Source: Ferrovibrio sp. | GTDB lineage: Bacteria > Pseudomonadota > Alphaproteobacteria > Ferrovibrionales > Ferrovibrionaceae | Direction: 5' to 3' | Length of the DNA: 64,000 nucleotides | Assembly: GCA_017991315.1 (NCBI GenBank) | Contig: JAGOQS010000002.1 | Location: 186,001 to 250,000, forward strand | Translations under genes and position numbers: made by a program | Shown here: in pieces, positions 23,832 through 32,153 of the stretch | Position numbering within the stretch: position 1 is the stretch's first letter | How the letters are laid out: each line of letters starts with the position of its first letter | Notes under the pieces: model-generated | Seen by the model: only the letters and a program-made list of their open reading frames with translations | The model's database searches: none | Told to the model about the DNA's origin: nothing

Positions 23832-26554
23832 TCCGCCGCCTCCTTCTGCCGGGTCAGGGCGCGCAGCCGGTGCGGCAGCAGCGGCACCTGGGTGACGCGC
23901 ACGCCCACCGCATCGCGCACCGCGCCGAGAATGGCCGGTGCGGTCGGCACCAGGCCAGGTTCGCCGACACCCTTGGCGCCATAGGGGCCAAGCGGCTCGG
24001 CATCCTCGATCAGCAGCACCTCAATCTGCGGCATGTCGCCGACCGTGGGAATAAGATAGTCGTGCAAATTCTCGCTGCGGCCGGGGATATATTCCTCCAT
24101 CAGCGCCAGGCCCAAGCCTTGCGCGATGCCGCCGTGGATCTGGCCTTCCACCTGCTGCGGGTTGATGGCGCGGCCGACATCATGCGCCGCCACCATGCGC
24201 AGCACCTTCACCTTGCCGAGTTCAGGATCGACCTCGACCAGCGCGATCTGCGCCGCGAAGGCATAGGTGGCATAGGGAATACCCTGACCATTGGCATCCA
24301 GCGGCGTGGTCGGCGGATCGAAACGGCCCTCACCCAGCAGCACATCTTCGCCGGCAACACGCGGCAACGTATCCAGCGCAACGCGGTGCGTGGTGCCGCC
24401 ATCCTCGATCAGGAGTTTGCTGCCCTCGAAGCGGAACACGGCCTTCTCGCCGGCATTGACCAGGCGCAGGATCTGGCGGCGCAGGTCGAGGCCGGCATAT
24501 TCCGCCGCCTTGCCGGAAACGAAGGTCTGGCGCGAGGCCGAGGTCTTGCCGGCATCGGCGGTGCGGTCGGTATCGCCGGTGATGAGGTCGAACAGCGCCA
24601 TCGGCGCCCCCACCGCATCGGCGGTGATCTGCGTCATGATGGTGTTGGAGCCCTGGCCGACATCGAGCGCACCGTTATAGAGCGTGAAGCGGCCATCGGC
24701 GCGCAACGCCACGCGCATAATGGAGGGATTCGACATTGAGGTGTTGCCGATACCGTACCACATGCAGCCAATGCCGACGCCGCGCTTCAGCCCCTTGCGC
24801 CGGGCGTTGAACCGCTGCACCTCGTCCTGCATCGCGCGCCAATGCGGCGCCAATGCATCGAGGCAGGCCGGCAAGCCGGCGGAATGTTCCAGCACCTGGC
24901 CGGTGGCCGTGGCCTGGCCGACGCGCAAGGCGTTGCGGCGGCGGATTTCCAGGCGGTCGATGCCGAGTTTTTCGGCCAGATCATCCAGCAACGCCTCATG
25001 CGCGATGGCAGCCTGCGGCACACCGAAGCCTCGGAAGGCGCCCGATGGCGGCGCGTTGGTGAAAAAGGCGCGGCCCCAGTTATGCACATGCGGCACATGA
25101 TACGGCCCGGTGGCATGCACCGGCACGCGGTTCGCCACCGTGGGGCCCCAACTCGCATAGGCGCCGGTATCGAAATCGGCCTTGGTTTCCACCGCGACCA
25201 GAACCCCGTCCTTGTCGCAGCCGAATTTCGCTGTAATCGTCGCCGGGTGGCGCTTGGTGGAAGCCGCCATGCTCTCGGGTCGCGTATAGACGCAGGCTAC
25301 CGGACGTTCCAGCAGCCAGGCGGCCAGCGCGATCAACGGCTGCACCGAAAGATCGAGCTTGCCGCCGAAGCCGCCGCCGCAGGCAGTCGGCACCACGCGG
25401 ATCGCATCCAGCGGCATTTTCATCACGCCGGCAATCTCGTCACGGTCCATGTAGGGCGTCTGCGTCGTGGCATGCACCTCGATGCGGTTGCCGACGCGCC
25501 GCGCCCAGCCGGCTTCCGGCTCGATATAGGCATGCTCGACAAAGGCGGTCTGGAACACATCGCTGGCAACGGCTGCGCAAGACGCGAAGCCGGCGGCGAT
25601 ATCACCCTTGATCACGCCGCCCTGCAGCAGCAGGTTGCCGGGCTTTTCCGCCTGCACCAGTTTGGCGCCCGTGGCGCTTGCCGCCTTCACGCCATGCAAC
25701 GGTTCTTCCACGGCATACGTCAGCGGCAGCTCGGCCTCGCGCACTGCTTCGACCGCCGCGCGGCTGCCGACCAGCGCGATTACCGCCTCGCCGCGATAGC
25801 GCACCAAGCCATCGGCCAGCACCGGCTGGTCCTTGATATCGGGATAGATGCCATAGCCGTTGCGCGGCACATCGGCGGCGGTGAGCACGCGCACCAGGCC
25901 GGCATATTTCTCCAGCAGCGGCGCGGTATCGCCGAGCTTGAAGGTGGCGCGGTGATGCGGGCTGCGGATGATGCGTAGCCAGAGCGCATCATCCGGAATC
26001 GAATCTGCGCCGTATTTCTCGGCGCCATCCACCTTAGCCTGGCCATCCACCTTGACGCTGCGGGCCCCCACGGCCTTGCCGGCCTCGGGTGCCACGGGCA
26101 GCGGCTGGTGCCGCGCGGCATCCAGCACGGCTTCGACGATCTTCTGGTAGCCGGTGCAGCGGCAGAGCACGCCGCCCAGCGCATCCTGCACGTCCTCGCG
26201 GCTGGGGCGGCCATTGCCGGCCAGCAGGTCGGTGGCGGCCAGCAGCATGCCGGGCGTGCAGATGCCGCATTGCGCGGCACCATGGCGCAGGAAGGATTGC
26301 TGCAGGCGGGAGAGCGCACCATGCGCCTTGAGGCCTTCCACCGTGATCACCAGCTTGCCTTCGGCCTGGGCTGCCGGCGTGAGGCAGGCGCAAACCTGCT
26401 TGCCATCCAGCATCACGGTGCAGGCGCCACAATCGCCGGCATTGCAGCCGATCTTGGTGCCGGTGAGGCCAAAATCATCGCGCAGCACATCGGCCAGTCG
26501 CTTCACCGGCGAACCGGTATAGTCCTTGGCGGTTCCGTTCACGACCAGGCGCAT
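23828..26554 (-). CDS. Xanthine dehydrogenase-family fused FeS and molybdenum subunit
   Basis: 908 residues from ATG 26554. Residues 1-160 are a CoxS-like small subunit with a plant-type 2Fe-2S set (C37, C42, C45, C57) and a second set (C96, C99, C131, C133; CRCTGYQKI). Residues about 175-908 are a CoxL-like molybdopterin subunit with ACGGGFGGK and the C-terminal GVGEPGLVPTAPA carrying the catalytic Glu. These subunits are usually separate. The enzyme hydroxylates an N-heteroaromatic ring next to nitrogen with water as oxygen source. The FAD subunit gene lies 4 bases upstream. Extra in-frame codons to 26707 overlap that gene and are rejected. Confidence 0.93.
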   Translation of the reverse strand: MRLVVNGTAKDYTGSPVKRLADVLRDDFGLTGTKIGCNAGDCGACTVMLDGKQVCACLTPAAQAEGKLVITVEGLKAHGALSRLQQSFLRHGAAQCGICTPGMLLAATDLLAGNGRPSREDVQDALGGVLCRCTGYQKIVEAVLDAARHQPLPVAPEAGKAVGARSVKVDGQAKVDGAEKYGADSIPDDALWLRIIRSPHHRATFKLGDTAPLLEKYAGLVRVLTAADVPRNGYGIYPDIKDQPVLADGLVRYRGEAVIALVGSRAAVEAVREAELPLTYAVEEPLHGVKAASATGAKLVQAEKPGNLLLQGGVIKGDIAAGFASCAAVASDVFQTAFVEHAYIEPEAGWARRVGNRIEVHATTQTPYMDRDEIAGVMKMPLDAIRVVPTACGGGFGGKLDLSVQPLIALAAWLLERPVACVYTRPESMAASTKRHPATITAKFGCDKDGVLVAVETKADFDTGAYASWGPTVANRVPVHATGPYHVPHVHNWGRAFFTNAPPSGAFRGFGVPQAAIAHEALLDDLAEKLGIDRLEIRRRNALRVGQATATGQVLEHSAGLPACLDALAPHWRAMQDEVQRFNARRKGLKRGVGIGCMWYGIGNTSMSNPSIMRVALRADGRFTLYNGALDVGQGSNTIMTQITADAVGAPMALFDLITGDTDRTADAGKTSASRQTFVSGKAAEYAGLDLRRQILRLVNAGEKAVFRFEGSKLLIEDGGTTHRVALDTLPRVAGEDVLLGEGRFDPPTTPLDANGQGIPYATYAFAAQIALVEVDPELGKVKVLRMVAAHDVGRAINPQQVEGQIHGGIAQGLGLALMEEYIPGRSENLHDYLIPTVGDMPQIEVLLIEDAEPLGPYGAKGVGEPGLVPTAPAILGAVRDAVGVRVTQVPLLPHRLRALTRQKEAAE

Positions 26555-26558
26555 TGCG

Positions 26559-27425
26559 TCACCCCTGCTGCTTGGCCAGCGCGGCAAGCGCGCGGCGGGT
26601 GATGGTGAGGGCCGCCTCGCGGCGATAGGCGGCGTCGGCGCGCAGATCGTCGATCGGGCTGAGCTGCTCGAAATATTTTGGCTTCGCCTTATGCGCCAGG
26701 CCCGCATTGATGCGGCGGCCGATCAGTTCGGCCTCCAGATAGGTGAGCCGCTGCGCCACCGCCGAGCAGGCACCGACCGCCACCGAGGCACCATGCACGA
26801 TGCCGGCGGATTCCTCGATCACCACGCCGACCATGGCAATCGAGATCACCAGATATTTGCGCGCGCCGAGCTTCATGAAGATGCTGCGCGTCGGGTTCTT
26901 CGATTTCGGAATCAGGATCGCGGTGAGCAATTCGCCCGGCTCCAGCCGGGTCTGGCGGTTGCCAGCGATGAAATCGCCCAAGGCCAGTTCGCGCAGCCGG
27001 CCACGGCGCTGCAATTCCACCCGCGCCCGCATCGCCAGCAACATCGGCACGCCATCGGCGGCCGGCGAGGCATTGCAGAGATTGCCGGCAATGGTGCCGG
27101 CATTCTGGATCTGGGTGCCGCCAACCTCGCGCGCTGCCTGGCGCAGGCCGTCGAATAGCGGCGGCAGGCTGGCCTCGGCAATGTCGCTCCAGGTGGTGGT
27201 GGCGCCGAGCCGCCAATAGTCGGGCAATTCCTGGATGCCACGCAATTCGGGGATGGCGGTGATGTCTATGAGGTCGTCGTCCAGCGCACGGCCGACCCGG
27301 GCCGGGTAATAATCCGTGCCGCCGGCCAGAATCAGCGGCGCCTGGATCACCGACGACTGGCCAGCGGTGGCGCCAAGAAGCTCCAGCGCCTCGCTCAGGC
27401 TCGCAGGACGTGCATACGACGCCAT
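26559..27425 (-). CDS. Xanthine dehydrogenase-family FAD-binding subunit (CoxM-like)
   Basis: 288 residues from ATG 27425 (MASYARPASLSEALELL, the usual opening). LILAGGTDYYP and TIAGNLCNASPAADGVPML are the two FAD-binding signatures. It passes electrons from the FeS domain to an acceptor. It is the first gene of the 12-gene operon. Further upstream in-frame starts exist, including an ATG at 27470 lying inside a repeated 12-base site; the 27425 start gives normal family length. Confidence 0.93.
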   Translation of the reverse strand: MASYARPASLSEALELLGATAGQSSVIQAPLILAGGTDYYPARVGRALDDDLIDITAIPELRGIQELPDYWRLGATTTWSDIAEASLPPLFDGLRQAAREVGGTQIQNAGTIAGNLCNASPAADGVPMLLAMRARVELQRRGRLRELALGDFIAGNRQTRLEPGELLTAILIPKSKNPTRSIFMKLGARKYLVISIAMVGVVIEESAGIVHGASVAVGACSAVAQRLTYLEAELIGRRINAGLAHKAKPKYFEQLSPIDDLRADAAYRREAALTITRRALAALAKQQG

Positions 27426-27462
27426 TCCGATTGGGACCCCCACCCGCTCGTGAACCTCATTT

Positions 27463-27474
27463 GTGTACATATGA
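27463..27474. promoter_or_regulatory. Operator-like site 1, GTGTACATATGA
   Basis: The sequence GTGTACATATGA, containing the palindromes TGTACA and CATATG, lies 38 bases upstream of the FAD-subunit start. An identical copy is at 27681-27692. A 12-base identity inside a 318-base region is unlikely by chance, so a shared regulator is suggested, possibly the MarR protein at 28698-29204. Confidence 0.55.
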
Positions 27475-27680
27475 TGCTGCCGTGTGATTTCAAAAAAAGC
27501 AACGTCAAAAAAGCGGCAGTTGTGGCTCAAAGCCTGGGCAGGTCGAAAACCGCGTGTCCGGCAATCAACACTATTAAAATGCATTAATTGGGTATTGCTT
27601 AAATCTTAGTGGACAATATGTTTGCCCCCGATGCGTACCCCCAGATATTTGCGCTGGACGGTCGGGCCGGATGATTGTAA

Positions 27681-27692
27681 GTGTACATATGA
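27681..27692. promoter_or_regulatory. Operator-like site 2, GTGTACATATGA
   Basis: Second exact copy of the 12-base site, 51 bases upstream of the fpr start and in the same orientation on the plus strand as site 1. Confidence 0.55.
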
Positions 27693-27743
27693 ATTTGGTC
27701 CCCGCCATTCCCTGCGCCTCTCCCGGATCGTGAAGCCAGAACC

Positions 27744-28592
27744 ATGACTGCCTCTCCTGTTGCCGATACCGCTGCCCCCTCCATTGTTGCTCCCGCCGGC
27801 CATCCGGCACTCAAGCCGGGCGGCAATCTGCGCGAGGAGACGGTGACCTATGTGCATCACTGGACAGACACGCTCTTCACCTTCCGCACCACGCGCGAGC
27901 CGAGCTTCCGCTTCATCAACGGCCAGTTCGCGATGATCGGCCTGATCGTCGACAACAAGCCGCTGCTGCGCGCCTACAGCATGGTAAGTTCGAACCACGA
28001 GGACTTCCTCGAATTCTTTTCGATCAAGGTGCAGAACGGCCCGCTCACCTCGCGGCTGCAGCATCTCAAGGTCGGCGACCGCATCATCGTCAACCGCAAG
28101 CCGACCGGCACGCTGCTGCAGGACAATCTGGTGCCGGGCAAGCATCTCTACCTGCTCGCCACCGGCACTGGCCTGGCGCCGTTCATGAGCATCATCAAGG
28201 ACCCGGAAGCCTACGAGCGCTATGACAAGGTGATCCTGGTGCATGGCACCCGCACCGTCGGCGAACTGGCTTACCAGGACTACATCACGCGCGAGCTGCT
28301 GGAACACGAATTCCTCGGCGAAATGGCGCGCGATAAACTGATCTACTATCCCACCGTGACCCGCGAAGCCTATCGCAACCAGGGCCGCGTTACCGATCTG
28401 ATCAGCAGCGGCAAGCTGTTCCAGGATATCGGTCTGCCGCCCCTGGATATCACGCAGGACCGTGTCATGCTCTGCGGCAGCCCGGACATGCTGCGCGACA
28501 TGCGCGCCTATCTCGATGAACGCAAATGGGAAGAAGGCTCCACCACCGGCGCCGGCCATTACGTGATCGAGAAGGCCTTCGTCGAGCAGTAA
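27744..28592 (+). CDS. fpr: Ferredoxin-NADP reductase
   Basis: 282 residues of the bacterial Fpr type. FAD is bound by RAYSM (near residue 76), NADP by LATGTGLAPFMS and the MLCGSPDMLRDM segment. The C-terminus GHYVIEKAFVEQ is typical of the proteobacterial subgroup. About 25 Ala/Pro-rich residues precede the core. It exchanges electrons between NADPH and ferredoxin. Divergence from the molybdenum hydroxylase/6-hydroxynicotinate reductase operon, with a duplicated site near both starts, suggests it supplies reduced ferredoxin for that pathway. Confidence 0.94.
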   Translation: MTASPVADTAAPSIVAPAGHPALKPGGNLREETVTYVHHWTDTLFTFRTTREPSFRFINGQFAMIGLIVDNKPLLRAYSMVSSNHEDFLEFFSIKVQNGPLTSRLQHLKVGDRIIVNRKPTGTLLQDNLVPGKHLYLLATGTGLAPFMSIIKDPEAYERYDKVILVHGTRTVGELAYQDYITRELLEHEFLGEMARDKLIYYPTVTREAYRNQGRVTDLISSGKLFQDIGLPPLDITQDRVMLCGSPDMLRDMRAYLDERKWEEGSTTGAGHYVIEKAFVEQ

Positions 28593-28612
28593 GGCTGCTG
28601 GCTTGCCATTGC

Positions 28613-28682
28613 CGTCACCCTCGCGCAGGCGAGGGTCCCATTTCGCATGAAAAATGGGATTCTCGCTTTCGCGAGAATGACG
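28613..28682. repeat. REP-like palindromic element between convergent genes
   Basis: A 70-base block bounded by CGTCA and TGACG. It holds three stem-loops: CTCGC/GCGAG at the left, CCCATTT/AAAATGGG in the middle and TTCTCGC/GCGAGAA at the right. It resembles the short dispersed palindromic repeats common between convergent genes in alphaproteobacteria. Its stems could end transcription from both fpr and the MarR gene. Confidence 0.7.
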
Positions 28683-28697
28683 CGGCTTCTGATCCCG

Positions 28698-29204
28698 TCA
28701 GGTAATCCGCTTCAGCAGGGCGAGCAGTTGCGCCTGCTCGGCGGCGGAGAGCGGACCCAGCGTGATCTGTGTCACCTTGGGGCCGTTCTGCACCAGGCCT
28801 TCCACCAGGGCGCGGCCAGCCGGCGTCAGGCTGAGATAGCGTCGGCGCTTGTCGCTCTTGTCCGGCCGGTGCGCGATCAGCTTGCGCGTCGCCAGGCGGC
28901 GGATCACGCCCTGGATCGTCGCCGGGTCCATCGCCGTGAGGCGGCCAAGATGATTCTGCGACAACTCGCCGGCCTCATACAGCTTCACCAACGCGGCATA
29001 TTGCGTCGGCGTTACCTGGGCATCGCCGATGGTGCCGATGAAGATGGCGGTGGCGCGCTGGTGGGCGCGGCGGATCAGATGCCCCACCTGCTCTTCCAGC
29101 ACATAGCCCGTCGGCACGGCAAGTGCAGCCTCGGTCGCCGCCGCGCCGTTCTGCGGCGTGGTGCGGGTCTCGGGTATCGCTGCGGTGGCCTTGCTTTTCG
29201 GCAC
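28698..29204 (-). CDS. MarR family transcriptional regulator
   Basis: 168 residues from GTG 29204. About 35 flexible residues precede a winged helix-turn-helix domain: QVTPTQYAALVKLYEAGELSQ, NHLGRLTAMDPATIQGVIRRL as the recognition region, and a wing DKSDKRRRYLSLTPAGRAL. It converges on fpr and lies next to the heterocycle operon, so it is the natural candidate repressor; NicR of Pseudomonas nicotinate catabolism is also a MarR protein. The inducer is unknown. No ideal ribosome site precedes the GTG. Confidence 0.88.
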   Translation of the reverse strand: MPKSKATAAIPETRTTPQNGAAATEAALAVPTGYVLEEQVGHLIRRAHQRATAIFIGTIGDAQVTPTQYAALVKLYEAGELSQNHLGRLTAMDPATIQGVIRRLATRKLIAHRPDKSDKRRRYLSLTPAGRALVEGLVQNGPKVTQITLGPLSAAEQAQLLALLKRIT

Positions 29205-29357
29205 GGTGCGGTTTCAATCCTCAGGAGCCATCAGATGGCGGCAATCAGGCGGCGCGAGACTAGCGGCATTCAGCTACCGCCGCCAAGCCATTCGCACCAA
29301 GATTCGTGGGAATGCGGAAATTATACAATATACCAGCGTAATAAGCGGAATGCCGGC

Positions 29358-29918
29358 TTACAGCACCTGAGTCGATGCTTCAGCGCCGCGTTCCAGCAGC
29401 TTCAACGAGCCATCGCCGTTTTCGAACACGGTGCAGGAGCAATGCGCCGGCTGGAACAGCACCAGGCGATCATCCTTGAGCGCCGCGCCCATGGCGGCAT
29501 TGATCACCATGAAATGCGTGAAAATGACAATATCGCTGCGGCAAGAGAGCAGCGAGCCGACCACGCCCTGGCGCCAGGCACGCAGGATACCGGGCTGATC
29601 GGCATAGCGCTGCGCTGCGATCCGCTTCAGCCATGGGCCACGCGCGGCCAGGCCCTGCATGGCGATTTCCGGCGGCGTCGGCACTTCCGACACGGCAGCG
29701 GAGATTTCGGCAACGCTGCCCCAGCGGTTGGCTAAAGGCGCTGCGGTTTCCTGCGCCCGCTGCAGCGGCGAACTCAGCACCGGCAACGGCCCCAGGGCTT
29801 CGAGCTTCAGCGCCAGATCGACGGCGCTTTCGCGGCCTTCATCCGAGAGGCCGGGGTCTTCGGCTTCGGCGAAATTCGCTGCCGCCTTGGCATGCCGCAC
29901 GAGATAGAGCTTGGCCAT
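29358..29918 (-). CDS. SixA-like histidine phosphatase
   Basis: 186 residues from ATG 29918. The RHG-type motif appears as LVRHAKA near residue 6, with LSDEGRESA, SSPLQRAQETA and a later FTHFMVINA, giving the two His and two Arg of the phosphatase pocket. Similar short enzymes dephosphorylate phosphohistidine or small metabolites. It follows the MBL-fold gene by 11 bases, indicating co-transcription. Confidence 0.85.
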   Translation of the reverse strand: MAKLYLVRHAKAAANFAEAEDPGLSDEGRESAVDLALKLEALGPLPVLSSPLQRAQETAAPLANRWGSVAEISAAVSEVPTPPEIAMQGLAARGPWLKRIAAQRYADQPGILRAWRQGVVGSLLSCRSDIVIFTHFMVINAAMGAALKDDRLVLFQPAHCSCTVFENGDGSLKLLERGAEASTQVL

Positions 29919-29929
29919 CGCCGCTGATC

Positions 29930-30754
29930 CTAGAGCAGGTTGATGCGCATGTTTTCGCGCGCCACCAGCGCGCCGGACCACATCTGGCGCGCATCGGCTT
30001 CCAGACGCTCCATGAATGCATCTTCATGATCGGGATCGTGATGGAAGATCGCAAGCTGCTTCACCCGCGCCGCCAGGCAGAGTCGCACGCCTTCCTGCCA
30101 GGTGGAATGGCCCCAGCCGACATGGCTTTCGAATTCGCGGTCGGTATAGGTGCTGTCGTAGATAACCAGGTCGGCGCCTTCGATCAGCCCCAGGATATTC
30201 TGGTCCGGCTTGCCCGGCACATGCTCGGTATCGGTGACATAGCAGACCGATTTGCCGCCATATTCGACGCGGTAGCCGGTGGCGCCATCGGGATGATTGA
30301 GCGGCGCTGTGCGCACACTGATGCCATCGCCGAGCGAGAAGCGGTCACCGGCACGGAAATCCTGGAACACGAATTCGGCGCCCATCTTGTCTAGCGGCAC
30401 CGGGAAAAACGGCTCCGCCATCTGCGAGCGGAACACGCGTTCGATGCCGCCACGGTCGGCGACATGCCCGGCGCGAACAACGAAGCGGCTGTTCTTGCGG
30501 AAGGCCGGCGAAAAAAACGGGAAGCCGTTGATATGGTCCCAATGGGTGTGGGAGAGCATCAGATCGGCGCTGCTGTCGCCGCGACGCAGCATCCAATGGC
30601 CAAGATTACGAATGCCGGTGCCGGCATCGAAGATCAGGATGCGGCCGCCGATCTTCATTTCCACGCAGGACGTGTTGCCGCCGAAGGCGATATGGCGCGG
30701 CGACGGCGTCGCGATGCTGCCGCGCACCCCCCAGAATTTCACCTTGAAGCCCAT
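29930..30754 (-). CDS. MBL-fold metallohydrolase
   Basis: 274 residues. It begins MGFKVKFWGVRGSIATPSP, the opening of a beta-lactamase-fold group related to RNase Z and phosphodiesterases. The metal motif is SHTHWDHINGFPFF, with further ligands in NHPDG, VTDTEH and IFHHDPDH. GGAGGGGAG precedes the start. Likely a cytoplasmic phosphodiesterase or related hydrolase; the substrate is unknown. Confidence 0.87.
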   Translation of the reverse strand: MGFKVKFWGVRGSIATPSPRHIAFGGNTSCVEMKIGGRILIFDAGTGIRNLGHWMLRRGDSSADLMLSHTHWDHINGFPFFSPAFRKNSRFVVRAGHVADRGGIERVFRSQMAEPFFPVPLDKMGAEFVFQDFRAGDRFSLGDGISVRTAPLNHPDGATGYRVEYGGKSVCYVTDTEHVPGKPDQNILGLIEGADLVIYDSTYTDREFESHVGWGHSTWQEGVRLCLAARVKQLAIFHHDPDHEDAFMERLEADARQMWSGALVARENMRINLL

Positions 30755-30786
30755 GCGTCTCCCCTCCGCTGGGTGTCCGGCTGATA

Positions 30787-31956
30787 TCAGGCTGCCGGCA
30801 AAGCCATCTCCACCAGCCGCGCCCAGTAGCTGGCACCGATGGTAAGGGCTTCGTCGTTGAAATCATAATGCGGGTTGTGAATCATGCAGCTACCCTCGCC
30901 GGCGCCGTTGCCGATCCAGACATAGGAACCCGGCTTCTCGCGCAGCATCCAGGCGAAGTCTTCCGCGCCCATGCTGGGCGCCAAGTTGCGCAACACGTTA
31001 TCCTGGCCGACCACGGCAGCGGCAGCGCGTGCCGCCAGTTCGGTTTCATCGGCCGTGTTGATGGTGGGCGGATAGCGGCGCTGGTAATCCAGTTCGGCCA
31101 CCGCGCCATGGGTGGCGGCGATGCCGGTGACGATCTGGCGCAAACGTGATTCGATCAGATCCTGAACCTGCGGCGAGAAGGCGCGCGCGGTGCCCGAGAG
31201 TGTCGCCTCTTCCGGGATCACATTGGTGGTGTGGCCGGCATTGAACTGGCAGATGCTGACCACGGCCGGCTGAAGCGGATCGACATTGCGGCCGACGATA
31301 TGCTGCGCCGCCAGCACGATCTCGGCGCCAATCGCCACCGGATCGATGCCCTGATGCGGGTAGGCGCCATGGGCGCCCTTGCCGCGGATCTTGATCCAGA
31401 ACATGTCGGCGGAGGCCATCATCGGGCCGACGCGCACGGCGAACTTGCCGATGTCGTAGCCCGGCATGTTGTGCATGCCGAATACGGACTCGCAGGGGAA
31501 CAGGCGGAACAGGCCATCGTCCACCATCACCTTGCCGCCGGCCAGATTCTCCTCCGCCGGCTGGAAGATGAAATGCACGATGCCGTCGAACTTGCGCGAA
31601 TTGGCCAGATACTGCGCGGCGCCGAGCAGCATGGTGGTGTGGCCGTCATGGCCGCAGCCATGCATCTTGCCCTGATAGGTGGACTTGTGCGCGAAGTCGT
31701 TCAGTTCATGCAGGTCAAGCGCATCCATGTCGGCGCGCAAGCCGATGGCGCGGTTGCCGTTGCCGGCCTTCAGCGTGCCGACCACGCCGGTCTTGGCCAG
31801 GCCGCGATGCACCTCGATGCCGAAGCTCTTGAGCTTCTCGGCCACGATGTCGGCGGTGCGGTGTTCCTCGAAAGCAGTTTCGGGATGGGCATGCAGGTCG
31901 CGGCGCCAGGCCGTGAGGTCTTGCTTGCGGGCCACGATTTCATCAATCAACTGCAT
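30787..31956 (-). CDS. M20-family amidohydrolase
   Basis: 389 residues from ATG 31956, with AGGG 8 bases upstream (a GTG at 31965 is too close to that site). HGCGHDGHTTMLLGAA and HFIFQPAEEN carry metal ligands and the catalytic Glu; SMGAEDFAWML is the C-terminal signature. The family removes N-acyl groups from amino acids or related amides (hippurate or N-acetyl amino acid type). A dimerisation domain lies around HGAYPHQGIDPV. Located 32 bases upstream of the MBL-fold gene. Confidence 0.92.
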   Translation of the reverse strand: MQLIDEIVARKQDLTAWRRDLHAHPETAFEEHRTADIVAEKLKSFGIEVHRGLAKTGVVGTLKAGNGNRAIGLRADMDALDLHELNDFAHKSTYQGKMHGCGHDGHTTMLLGAAQYLANSRKFDGIVHFIFQPAEENLAGGKVMVDDGLFRLFPCESVFGMHNMPGYDIGKFAVRVGPMMASADMFWIKIRGKGAHGAYPHQGIDPVAIGAEIVLAAQHIVGRNVDPLQPAVVSICQFNAGHTTNVIPEEATLSGTARAFSPQVQDLIESRLRQIVTGIAATHGAVAELDYQRRYPPTINTADETELAARAAAAVVGQDNVLRNLAPSMGAEDFAWMLREKPGSYVWIGNGAGEGSCMIHNPHYDFNDEALTIGASYWARLVEMALPAA

Positions 31957-32153
31957 CTCGATCACCCTGCTGGCACCTTGCTGGAGGCGCGGTAATTATT
32001 GCTTGTTTGCCGACACTAACCGATTGATTTTGCTGTTTCCAGGGCCTCCAACAGGGATTGACTCAAGGGCATCCGTGTGGTCTTGTCCGGGCCGCAGCAG
32101 GGCCGGTTTGCGCTTCGCCCGGCCCTCCCGCTCCCCTAAACACGCGGAAATCC

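Larger units (their letters stand above)
27426..27743. promoter_or_regulatory. Divergent control region between the heterocycle operon and fpr
   Basis: A 318-base gap, more AT-rich than its surroundings around 27480-27620. It must hold the promoters of both the operon and fpr. The clearest signal is an exact duplicated 12-mer near each start codon. I see no convincing -35/-10 pair with consensus spacing on either strand, and no small gene with a good ribosome site. Confidence 0.7.

Noticed and set aside
27574..27826. Short minus-strand frames in the control region before fpr
   Set aside because: They overlap the fpr start and have no ribosome sites; the region is better explained as promoter DNA.
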